Below are positions 54,883 through 64,000 of a stretch of DNA of 64,000 nucleotides, piece by piece. Made by a program: the position numbers and the translations under genes. The notes under the pieces were generated by a model. It was not told the DNA's origin. It searched no databases and saw nothing but the letters and a program-made list of their open reading frames with translations. Numbering within the stretch: the first letter of the stretch is position 1; each line of letters opens with the position of its first letter. Source of the stretch: Streptomyces sp. NBC_01231 (GTDB taxonomy: Bacteria; Actinomycetota; Actinomycetes; Streptomycetales; Streptomycetaceae); the NCBI GenBank assembly GCA_035999765.1, contig CP108521.1, positions 4,340,001 to 4,404,000 on the forward strand, written 5' to 3'.

Positions 54883-55584
54883 ATGCGTATCCTCAGCCGC
54901 GCCGGTGTCCTGTCCGCCGTAGCAACGGCCGCCTTCCTGGCCGCCCCCCTCGCACACGCCACACCTCTTGCCGCCGGCCCCGGCGACAACGGCACCGTGA
55001 AGATCCACGACGCCACCACCGGCGAGGCGCTCCGTAAGAACGAGCCCCACGTCTGCACCTTCTACCTCGACGCCTTCGGCTTCGACGCCGTCCAGCAGGT
55101 CGACTGGCACATCGAGGCCTGGGCCCCGACGGCCGACGTCAAGGGCGAGACCGTGAAGTCCGGCGAGATCGCCCTGGACGCCGACGGTCACGGCCGCACG
55201 GACGACCTGTCGCTGCCCGACGGGCACTACAAGCTGTTCTGGAACTTCGACGGCGAGAACGGCGCCGCCAAGCACAAGGTGTTCTGGACCGACTGCGAGG
55301 ACGACGGGGACGGCGGCGGTTCGACGCCGTCCGGGTCGGCCTCGCCGAGCTCCTCTCCGAGCTCCTCGGCGAGCGACTCGGCGGACCCGTCAACGTCGCC
55401 GAGCCCGGGCTCGTCCGCCGACGGGTCGACGGCCCCGTCAGCCTCCTCCTCCCCGTCCGCCCCGGGCACCGGCGGCGACCTCGCCGAGACCGGCAACGGT
55501 GCCCCGGTCGGCCTGCTGTCGGGGGCCGCGGCCGCGCTGGTCGTCGCGGGCGGTTACCTGATGTTCCGTCGCCGCAAGGCCTGA
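54883..55584 (+). CDS. Sortase-anchored surface protein (LAETG)
   Basis: 233 residues. Signal peptide (RAGVLSAVATAAFLAAPLA, to about 25), a beta-rich domain of about 120 residues with two cysteines (VCTFYLDAFGFDAVQQVDWHIE, quoted in parts: VCTFYLDAFGFD, QQVDWHIE; WTDCEDD), a Ser/Pro/Gly linker, then LAETG, a hydrophobic helix and RRRKA. LAXTG is the class E sortase signal of Streptomyces. ATG 54883 has no strong ribosome site. The exposed domain is not one I can name. Confidence 0.85.
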   Translation: MRILSRAGVLSAVATAAFLAAPLAHATPLAAGPGDNGTVKIHDATTGEALRKNEPHVCTFYLDAFGFDAVQQVDWHIEAWAPTADVKGETVKSGEIALDADGHGRTDDLSLPDGHYKLFWNFDGENGAAKHKVFWTDCEDDGDGGGSTPSGSASPSSSPSSSASDSADPSTSPSPGSSADGSTAPSASSSPSAPGTGGDLAETGNGAPVGLLSGAAAALVVAGGYLMFRRRKA

Positions 55585-55593
55585 TCGCGCATA

Positions 55594-55636
55594 CGGCGGT
55601 GCCCCCGAGCCTCAAAGAGGCTCGGGGGCACCGCCG
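55594..55636. terminator. Bidirectional intrinsic terminator
   Basis: Perfect 20-bp stem, CGGCGGTGCCCCCGAGCCTC (55594-55613) and complement (55617-55636), loop AAA, between the sortase-substrate gene and the convergent ppc gene. Confidence 0.95.
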
Positions 55637-55651
55637 TTCGTACGAGGACCG

Positions 55652-58405
<2,754 letters not shown>

Positions 58406-58575
58406 AGGTGCGGCTCCTTGCAGTGTTGAAGCTCGTCTGGGAGGGAACCCGGACGGCGGCCTCTGGCGGCGCTGCCGCATACGGGGCCGGACAGCCGGGA
58501 AGAATTCAGAGCGGACCGCGCTGTCCGACCGACATAAGGATAGGTGTCCGGGTGGACGCGCAGACTGTCGGGCTC

Positions 58576-58632
58576 TTGCCGACCGGCATCGCGCTGCCAT
58601 ACTTACGATGCCGTAGGTTACGGAACCGTAGG
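58576..58632 (+). promoter_or_regulatory. Desaturase promoter with two TetR-type operators
   Basis: TTGCCG (58576-58581), 16 bp, CATACT (58598-58603). Two tandem 15-mers, TTACGATGCCGTAGG and TTACGGAACCGTAGG (58603-58617, 58618-58632), each with a TACGNNNCCGTA dyad, cover the transcription start. The TetR gene at the end of the operon is the likely regulator. Confidence 0.65.
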
Positions 58633-58695
58633 AAGCACTGCCCGGTTCCCGTGACCTGGCATCGGCCTCATTCCAAGACCCCACAGGGGACGCGC

Positions 58696-59706
58696 ATGAC
58701 CTCAAGCTCCGACGTGATCGAGGACCCTTCGAAGGGGACTGACGGCTCTACGGCGCCGCTCGCCACCCTGGGTGGCGAACAGAAGCGTTCGATCGAGCAG
58801 ATCACGCTGCTGCTCTTCATCACCGTCCCCTTCCTCGCGCTGGTGGCGGCCGTGCCGCTGGCGTGGGGATGGGGCGTGAGCTGGCTGGATCTCGGCCTGC
58901 TGGTCTTCTTCTACTTCCTGGGCTGTCACGGCATCACGATCGGTTTCCACCGTTACTTCACCCACGGTTCCTTCAAGGCGAAGCGACCGCTGCGGATCGC
59001 GCTGGCGATCGCGGGGTCGATGGCGGTCGAGGGCCCGCTGGTGCGCTGGGTGGCCGACCACCGCAAGCACCACAAGTTCTCGGACGCCGACGGCGACCCG
59101 CACTCCCCCTGGCGGTTCGGGGAGACGGTCCCGGCGCTGATGAAGGGCCTGTGGTGGGCCCACATCGCCTGGATGTTCGATGAGGAGCAGACGTCACAGG
59201 ACAAGTACGCCCCGGATCTGATCAAGGACGGCGCGATCCGGGCGATCTCCCGCCAGTTCGTACTGTGGGCGTTCCTCTCACTGGCGCTGCCTCCGCTGAT
59301 CGGCGGGCTGGTGACGATGTCCTGGTGGGGCGCGTTCACGGCGTTCTTCTGGGGCTCGCTGGTCCGGGTGGCGCTGCTGCACCACGTGACCTGGTCGATC
59401 AACTCGATCTGCCACGCGGTGGGCAAGCGCCCGTTCAAGTCGCGGGACCGCTCCGGCAACGTGTGGTGGCTGGCCGTGCTGTCCTGCGGTGAGTCCTGGC
59501 ACAACCTGCACCACGCCGACCCGACGTCGGCGCGGCACGGGGTGGAGCGGGGGCAGCTGGACTCCTCGGCACGCTTCATCCGCTGGTTCGAGATGCTGGG
59601 GTGGGCGTACGACGTGCGCTGGCCGTCACGCTCGCGTATCGATTCCCGCCGTCACACCGGGGAGGACGGCTCCCGGCGGAAGAAGGAGCCGGCCGAGGCG
59701 GCATGA
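58696..59706 (+). CDS. Acyl-CoA/fatty-acid delta-9 desaturase
   Basis: 336 residues, membrane di-iron desaturase that puts a double bond into saturated acyl chains. Histidine boxes HRYFTH (85-90), HRKHH (122-126) and HNLHH (about 276-280); four helices in the order expected of DesA/stearoyl-CoA desaturases. Basic C-terminal tail. GGGGA precedes ATG 58696. The stop overlaps the TetR start (ATGA), giving an operon in which the regulator may sense unsaturated acyl-CoA and repress by the operators upstream. Confidence 0.94.
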   Translation: MTSSSDVIEDPSKGTDGSTAPLATLGGEQKRSIEQITLLLFITVPFLALVAAVPLAWGWGVSWLDLGLLVFFYFLGCHGITIGFHRYFTHGSFKAKRPLRIALAIAGSMAVEGPLVRWVADHRKHHKFSDADGDPHSPWRFGETVPALMKGLWWAHIAWMFDEEQTSQDKYAPDLIKDGAIRAISRQFVLWAFLSLALPPLIGGLVTMSWWGAFTAFFWGSLVRVALLHHVTWSINSICHAVGKRPFKSRDRSGNVWWLAVLSCGESWHNLHHADPTSARHGVERGQLDSSARFIRWFEMLGWAYDVRWPSRSRIDSRRHTGEDGSRRKKEPAEAA

Positions 59707-60380
59707 TTGACGCCGTGGCGACCGACTCCAGCAGCACCCCGAGCAATGACAAGCCGCGGCGTGCGCGTCGCACCCGGATGACCGGTGCCGAGCGCCGCCA
59801 GCAGCTGCTGGAGATCGGTCGCACCCTCTTCGCGGCGAAGGGTTTCGAGGGCACGTCGGTGGAGGAGATCGCGGCGAAGGCCGGGGTGTCCAAGCCGGTG
59901 GTCTACGAGCACTTCGGCGGCAAGGAGGGGCTGTACGCGGTGGTGGTGGACCGCGAGATGCGCCGCCTGCTGGACATGGTGACCAGCTCGCTGACGGCCG
60001 GCCACCCCCGAGAGCTCTGCGAGCAGGCCGCCTTCGCGCTCCTCGACTACATCGAGGAGTACACGGACGGTTTCCGCATCCTGGTCCGTGACTCCCCCAT
60101 CCCGCAGTCGACGGGCACCTTCGCCTCGCTGATCTCGGACATCGCCACCCAGGTGGAGGACATCCTGGGCCGCGAGTTCAAGAGCCGCGGCTTCGACCCC
60201 AAGCTGGCACCCGTGTACGCCCAGGCCCTCGTCGGCATGGTCGCCCTGACCGGCCAGTGGTGGCTGGACGTCCGTCGCCCGAAGAAGGCGGAGGTGGCGG
60301 CCCACCTGGTGAACCTGGCGTGGCACGGTCTGGACGGGCTGGAGGCGAAGCCGCATTTGATAGGGCGCCGCAAGAGCTGA
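59703..60380 (+). CDS. TetR-family regulator of the desaturase operon
   Basis: 225 residues. Basic N terminus, HTH TSVEEIAAKAGVSKPVVYEHF at about 58-78 (seen as TSVEEIAAKAGVSK and PVVYEHFGGK), and a C-terminal domain typical of actinobacterial TetR proteins near desaturases (VDREMRRLLDMVTSSL, FRILVRDSP, ALTGQWWLDVRRPKKAEV). ATG 59703 overlaps the desaturase stop; a GTG at 59715 is possible. Likely represses the operon through the paired 15-bp boxes at 58603-58632 in response to acyl-CoA composition. Inference from layout. Confidence 0.9.
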   Translation: MIDAVATDSSSTPSNDKPRRARRTRMTGAERRQQLLEIGRTLFAAKGFEGTSVEEIAAKAGVSKPVVYEHFGGKEGLYAVVVDREMRRLLDMVTSSLTAGHPRELCEQAAFALLDYIEEYTDGFRILVRDSPIPQSTGTFASLISDIATQVEDILGREFKSRGFDPKLAPVYAQALVGMVALTGQWWLDVRRPKKAEVAAHLVNLAWHGLDGLEAKPHLIGRRKS

Positions 60381-60408
60381 ACGGCCGGCTCGGGGGCGGC
60401 GCCCAGGG

Positions 60409-61224
60409 TCACGCCCTCTTGCGCGCCACCACGAAGACACGGCGGAACGGGAACGGGGTGCCGTGGGCGCCCGCCGGGTACGCCTCGCGCAGGGCGGCCC
60501 GGTACTCGGCGACGAACGACTCCCGTGCGCCCGGGTCATCGGCGAGGGCGGTGAGGACGGGACGCAGGCCGGTTCCCTTGACCCAGTCCAGGACCGGGTC
60601 CTCGCCCTCCAGCAGATGGACGTACGTCGTCTCCCACGCGTCCACCTCGCAGCCGAGGTCGGCCAGCCTCTCCAGGTAGGACCGCGGGGTGTGGACGGCG
60701 TCGTCGTGCCGGAGGGTGTCGGCCAGGCGGTCCTTCCAGCGGGCGGAATGGGCGAGTTCGCGCATCAGCCGGTGGCTCGGGGAGTCGAAGTTGCCGGGCA
60801 CCTGGAAGGCGAGGGTGCCACCGGGCGCCAGCCCCGCCACCCAGTCCGCGAACCGCTCCACGTGCCCGGGGACCCACTGCAGCGTGGCGTTGCTGACGAT
60901 CAGGTCGTACGGCCGGGTGGGCGCCCAGGTCCCTACGTCGGCGTGGGCGAAGTCCAGCCGGCCGCCGCCCGCGGTCGGACCCTCGTACTCCGCGCGGGCC
61001 CGGTCGAGCATCTCGGGCGAGTTGTCGTACCCGGTGACGAGGGCGGCGGGCCAGCGAGTGGCGAGCAGGCTGGTCACGTTGCCGGGGCCGCAGCCCAGGT
61101 CGGCGATGCGGGGCGGGCCGGTGGGAAGGTCGGGGACGCGGGCCAGGAGATCGGTGAAGGGGCGGGCTCGGTGGTCTGCGTGACGCAGGTACTGGGCGGG
61201 GTCCCAGGTGGGGGCGGCGGACAT
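60409..61224 (-). CDS. tam: Trans-aconitate 2-methyltransferase
   Basis: 271 residues. SAM-dependent enzyme that methylates trans-aconitate, an inhibitor of aconitase formed under oxidative stress. SAM site IADLGCGPGNVT (about 39-50), acidic loop VTGYDNSPEM, WVPGHVERFADWVAGLAPGGTLAFQVPGN in the middle (short parts: LQWVPGHVERF, PGGTLAFQVPGN) and WVKGTGLRPVL. GAGGAGG precedes ATG 61224. Divergent from a MarR gene that matches TamR, its known regulator in S. coelicolor. Confidence 0.92.
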   Translation of the reverse strand: MSAAPTWDPAQYLRHADHRARPFTDLLARVPDLPTGPPRIADLGCGPGNVTSLLATRWPAALVTGYDNSPEMLDRARAEYEGPTAGGGRLDFAHADVGTWAPTRPYDLIVSNATLQWVPGHVERFADWVAGLAPGGTLAFQVPGNFDSPSHRLMRELAHSARWKDRLADTLRHDDAVHTPRSYLERLADLGCEVDAWETTYVHLLEGEDPVLDWVKGTGLRPVLTALADDPGARESFVAEYRAALREAYPAGAHGTPFPFRRVFVVARKRA

Positions 61225-61278
61225 GAAGCCTCCTCGGTGTGACCGTGATCGACGATCTCAGGATCCCCTCCTGTTTAC

Positions 61279-61315
61279 CTTGACGTCAAGAGACTTCACA
61301 TCAAGAGACTTCACG
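61279..61315. promoter_or_regulatory. TamR-like operator region
   Basis: Palindrome CTTGACGTCAAG (61279-61290) runs into two tandem 15-mers TCAAGAGACTTCACR (61286-61300, 61301-61315). TamR in S. coelicolor binds the tam-tamR gap. A TACACT 7 nt before the tamR ATG suggests a leaderless transcript. Confidence 0.65.
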
Positions 61316-61341
61316 TCGACACAACCACTACACTGATCGTC

Positions 61342-61839
61342 ATGGAGGACGAGGTCGATCGGCTGGTCGCAGCATGGCGCCGGGAGCGCCCGGACCTCGA
61401 CGTGGAGCCGCTGGAGGTACTCAGCCGGGTGAGCAGACTGGCCCGGCACCTGGACCGGGCACGTCGACTGGCCTTCGCCGAGCACGCTCTCGAGCCCTGG
61501 GAGTTCGACGTGCTGACCGCGCTCAGGCGGGCGGGGACGCCGTACCAGCTCTCGCCGGGGCAGTTGCTGACGCAGACCCTGGTCACCTCGGGCACGATGA
61601 CGAACCGCATCGACCGGCTGGCGAAGAAGGGCCTGGTGGAGCGGCTTCCCGACCCGAGCGACCGGCGCGGTGTGCTGGTCCGCCTCACGGTGGAGGGCCA
61701 GGACCGCGCGGACCAGGCCCTGGCCGGCCTGCTGGACCAGGAGCGCGCGATCCTCGCGGAGCTCTCCCGCGCCCAGCGCGGCGAACTGGCGGGTCTGCTA
61801 CGCCAGCTGACCGCCCCGTTCGACAACATCCCCGGCTAG
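61342..61839 (+). CDS. tamR: MarR-family regulator TamR
   Basis: 165 residues. MarR winged helix: EVLSRVSRLARHLDRARRLAF, DVLTALRRAGTPYQLSPGQL, TMTNRIDRLAKKGLVERLPD (wing DPSDRRGV). In S. coelicolor TamR is released from DNA by citrate, isocitrate and trans-aconitate and regulates tam and aconitase. Divergent from tam. The last 42 bp overlap the 3' end of the convergent response-regulator gene (61798-61839). Likely leaderless. Confidence 0.9.
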   Translation: MEDEVDRLVAAWRRERPDLDVEPLEVLSRVSRLARHLDRARRLAFAEHALEPWEFDVLTALRRAGTPYQLSPGQLLTQTLVTSGTMTNRIDRLAKKGLVERLPDPSDRRGVLVRLTVEGQDRADQALAGLLDQERAILAELSRAQRGELAGLLRQLTAPFDNIPG

Positions 61840-62565
61840 GTCCACGGGGCCGACACCGGCACGGCGGGCCAGAGCGACGGCGGCCAGGGTGGAGTGCACT
61901 CCGAGCTTGCCGAGCACGTTCTGCATATGAGTGCGGACGGTGTGCGGGGAGAGGAACAGCCGCTCGGCGACCGCCTTGCGGCCGAGGCCCGCGACCATGC
62001 AGCGCAGTACCTCCCGCTCGCGCGGGGTGAGGGACTCCACCAGGCGTTCGCTCTCGGTGCGGTGCTTGCGGGCTGCCGTCAGCTCCCGCAGCACACCGGT
62101 GAGCAGCGCGGGCGGCAGATGGGTCTCGTCCCGCAGCACGCCCCGGATGACCGTGAGCAACCGGGACAGCGAGCAGTCCTTGGCGACCCATCCGCAGGCG
62201 CCGGCCTGCAGGGCCAGCGCGGCCCGCCGGGGGTCGTCCTTCTCGGCGAGCACGACGATCCGTACGGCGGGCTGCGCGGAACGCACGCCGACGACCAGCG
62301 AGATACCGTCGACGAGGCCGTCCTCGCCGACCTCCTGGACAGCCACCGCGGGCCGTATGCCCGCCACGTTGCCGCCCAGGTCGGCGTCGACGAGCAGCAC
62401 GTCGTAGCGGCGTCCCTCGGCTGCCGCGCGCTCCAGACTGCGCAGCGCGGCCGGGCCGCTGCCCGCCGCGGAGACCTCCACGTCGGGCTCGGCTGCCAGG
62501 GCGGCGGCGAGCGACTCTGCGAAAATGCGATGGTCGTCGACGACCAGCACTCGGATGCGAACCAC
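61798..62565 (-). CDS. Orphan LuxR/NarL-type response regulator
   Basis: 255 residues. Receiver at the N terminus: VLVVDDHRIFAESL (Asp9-11 acidic pair), phospho-site in VLLVDADLGG (about Asp60), VVLAEKDD and a Lys in WVAKD. C-terminal LuxR HTH LTPREREVLRCMVAGLGRKA and SPHTVRTHMQNVLGKL. Start GTG 62565 has AAGGGGG 4 nt upstream; longer frame upstream is not coding. No histidine kinase adjoins. Its 3' end overlaps tamR. Confidence 0.9.
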   Translation of the reverse strand: MVRIRVLVVDDHRIFAESLAAALAAEPDVEVSAAGSGPAALRSLERAAAEGRRYDVLLVDADLGGNVAGIRPAVAVQEVGEDGLVDGISLVVGVRSAQPAVRIVVLAEKDDPRRAALALQAGACGWVAKDCSLSRLLTVIRGVLRDETHLPPALLTGVLRELTAARKHRTESERLVESLTPREREVLRCMVAGLGRKAVAERLFLSPHTVRTHMQNVLGKLGVHSTLAAVALARRAGVGPVDLAGDVVERGGQLA

Positions 62566-62836
62566 GAAACCCCCTTCCCCAAGCTCCTGAAGAGCAGGGG
62601 ATACCTCAAGGTCCGGCGAATGGTGACGGAGCGCGGGTACGACACCTGGGGATGACGTCACCGCACGGCCGCCGCCGTGCAGAGACCGCTACCCCCCATT
62701 CGGGCGTCGTACCCGACTGTCTCGCCCCCTGATCAGCACCGGCCCCCACCGGTGCTGTTCATCAGAGTACGGGCGGGGGGCCAGAGCGGAAGGTAATTTG
62801 CAGAACTGACTGTCCGACGCGTTTATGGTGAGCCGC

Positions 62837-63280
62837 ATGTTTCGTATCGAGACAGAAGTCGACAAGGAACGGCGCGATCTGCTCCGGAATCGGCTGCGGG
62901 AGACGAACACCGCCGCCTCCCCCGTCCTACGCGCCCTGCGCACCACACCCGACGCACGCGAGGTCCCCCTCCACATCTGGGCGCTGGACGACAGCGACGC
63001 CCTGGTCGGCGGCCTCGTCGGTCACACCTGGGCGAGCTGGCTGCATGTGACGTATCTGTGGGTCGACGAACGCCACCGGGGCTCCGGTCTCGGCTCCCGG
63101 CTGCTCGCCCGGGCGGAGCGGACGGCCCGCGGCAGGCGGGGCTGTGCCGCCGTACGCCTGGAGACCTGGGACTTCCAGGCACCGCGGTTCTATCAGAAGC
63201 GGGGCTACGAGGTGGTGTGCGTGATCCCCGACTATCCGCCGGGGATCACGGAGTACACGCTGGTCAAGCGGTGGGGGTGA
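62837..63280 (+). CDS. GNAT-family acetyltransferase
   Basis: 147 residues. Acetyl-CoA motif VDERHRGSGLGSRLLARAE (about 79-97) and FYQKRGYEVV at the end, a compact GNAT close to small-molecule or aminoglycoside-type enzymes. Start ATG 62837 is used: TATGGT lies 7 nt before it and ATG 62825 overlaps that box. Leaderless transcript likely. Substrate unknown. Confidence 0.88.
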   Translation: MFRIETEVDKERRDLLRNRLRETNTAASPVLRALRTTPDAREVPLHIWALDDSDALVGGLVGHTWASWLHVTYLWVDERHRGSGLGSRLLARAERTARGRRGCAAVRLETWDFQAPRFYQKRGYEVVCVIPDYPPGITEYTLVKRWG

Positions 63281-63281
63281 G

Positions 63282-63473
63282 TCAGTCGGCGCCTCCTCGC
63301 CCGTTCTCGGCGACGACCGCCGCCATCAGCTCGGCGTCGAGGGCGGAGGGATCGGCCAGCCGTGTGGCGGCGGTGTAGGCGTTGAGCATCGTCTTGGTGA
63401 CGCGCAGGTCGCAGGTGAGCGCCAGGGCGCTTCCGTTACTTGCGGAACCTACCCTTCCTCTATCCCGCGTCAT
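63282..63473 (-). CDS. Small hypothetical protein
   Basis: 63 codons, beginning after the P450 terminator and ending 2 bp from the convergent acetyltransferase stop. From about codon 16 nearly every third position is G or C, but the first 15 codons are not biased and hold an inverted repeat TTCCG/CGGAA (63431-63447), so the true start may be internal. Protein: ALTCDLRVTKTMLNAYTAA then ADPSALDAELMAAVVAEN, small and helical. I do not recognise it. Confidence 0.45.
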   Translation of the reverse strand: MTRDRGRVGSASNGSALALTCDLRVTKTMLNAYTAATRLADPSALDAELMAAVVAENGRGGAD

Positions 63474-63501
63474 GCGCCGCTACGTGTTGCTCCCATGACA
63501 T

Positions 63502-63529
63502 GCGGTGCACCGGACTCTCGGTGCACCGC
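63502..63529 (-). terminator. Intrinsic terminator of the right-edge P450 gene
   Basis: 11-bp perfect stem GCGGTGCACCG/CGGTGCACCGC (63502-63512, 63519-63529), 6-nt loop, 17 bp after the stop. Confidence 0.8.
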
Positions 63530-63546
63530 CGTCAGTTGGTGGCGTG

Positions 63547-64000
63547 TCAGACGCGGAACAGATCGACCAGGGTGCTCCAGAAGCCCCTCTTCCGCGCGGG
63601 CTGTTCCGGCTGCACGGGCTCGGCACCGGTCGGTACACGCGGCTGCTCGGGCTCGGGCAGCGGCGCCGACTTCTGCAGGGCCGAGACCATGCGGGTGGCC
63701 GGTGTCGGGCTGAACCGCACCGGCAGCGCGGCCAGCGCGTGCTGGACCGGCCCCGGACGGAACTGCAGAGCCTCGTCCGGCACCGCCAGGGTGAGGTCGG
63801 GCAGCGCGTTGAGGATCCGCTCGATCGCGGCGATGGCGATCACCAGGGCCGGGTCCTTGGCGGGGCAGGCGTGCGGGCCCGCCCCCCACGCCAGGTGCGC
63901 GCCCTTGTTGCGGGACTCGCGGGCCTCCTTGAGGGCCGGGTCGACGTTGGCGCCGGCGAAGCTGATGACGACCGGAGAGTTCGCCTCGACGACCACTCCG
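63547..64000 (-). CDS. Cytochrome P450, C-terminal fragment
   Basis: Cut by the right window edge; about 150 C-terminal residues are present and no start is seen. The haem loop is LAWGAGPHACPAKDPA with the axial Cys, an unusual WG-x-G form in place of FG. After the core there is a ~45-residue Pro/Glu/Gln-rich extension and a basic end (RKRGFWSTLVDLFRV), longer than the standard P450 tail, perhaps a membrane or partner contact. This P450 is not like the CYP107 type at 12842-14155. Confidence 0.88.
   Translation of the reverse strand, partial: GVVVEANSPVVISFAGANVDPALKEARESRNKGAHLAWGAGPHACPAKDPALVIAIAAIERILNALPDLTLAVPDEALQFRPGPVQHALAALPVRFSPTPATRMVSALQKSAPLPEPEQPRVPTGAEPVQPEQPARKRGFWSTLVDLFRV

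Overview
The window is a contiguous piece of an actinobacterial chromosome, almost certainly Streptomyces. GC is very high, third codon positions are almost all G or C, GTG starts and GTGA/ATGA start-stop overlaps are frequent, and several genes look leaderless. Gene content and order (cfa-ndh-ppx-divIC-eno-rpfA ... mfd ... glmU-prs-rplY-pth ... ppc-desaturase-tam/tamR) match what I remember of the S. coelicolor core chromosome. That synteny is recalled, not computed. I see no secondary-metabolite cluster, prophage or CRISPR array.

Layout. 1-2735: end of an ABC ATPase plus its FtsX-type permease. 2852-8754: cyclopropane-type lipid methyltransferase, type II NADH dehydrogenase with two Rex-like operators upstream, a small ORF after Ppx/GppA phosphatase, a DUF501 protein and DivIC. 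9014-12716: enolase, whose 3' end is copied in a 25-bp tandem array, then two resuscitation-promoting-factor muralytic enzymes, the first behind a ydaO-type (c-di-AMP) riboswitch. 12842-20674: P450, MazG, SurA-like lipoprotein, secreted DUF1906 protein, Ser/Thr kinase with a co-transcribed membrane protein, and an acetyltransferase. 20791-28440: MurJ flippase, then small regulator/enzyme pairs (TetR/quinone oxidoreductase, TetR/SCO6745-like, SDR/MerR), an HNH lipoprotein and a small antitoxin-like protein. 28459-37348: mfd, a DUF2079 membrane protein and a second ABC ATPase/FtsX permease pair paralogous to the one at position 1. 37772-41198: MFS exporter, secreted hydrolase, acetyltransferase.

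41274-47980 is the most unusual stretch. After a coiled-coil protein there are four genes carrying polymorphic-toxin-type domains with SUKH immunity domains. A 999-residue protein joins an Imm35-like domain, a long Pro/Gly linker, a deaminase-like domain and a SUKH-4-like domain. Next to it an HNH/WHH-type nuclease domain is fused to a SUKH-1 (SMI1/KNR4) domain. A divergent pair encodes a YwqJ-like deaminase and a SUKH-3-like protein. None has a visible secretion signal, so this looks like an intracellular toxin/immunity system with toxin and immunity in the same chain. Family calls rest on motif recognition.

48050-64000 returns to core genes: orphan histidine kinase, tRNA-Gln(TTG), glmU, prs, rplY, pth, a sortase-anchored protein, ppc, a fatty-acid desaturase/TetR operon, tam/tamR, an orphan LuxR-type response regulator, an acetyltransferase and the 3' end of a second P450. 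A ~320-bp IS200/IS605-like mini-element sits between rplY and pth, exactly at the pth start codon. Short tandem repeats, each with a different unit, sit at or beside the stop codons of cfa, eno, the DUF1906 gene and the MFS gene.
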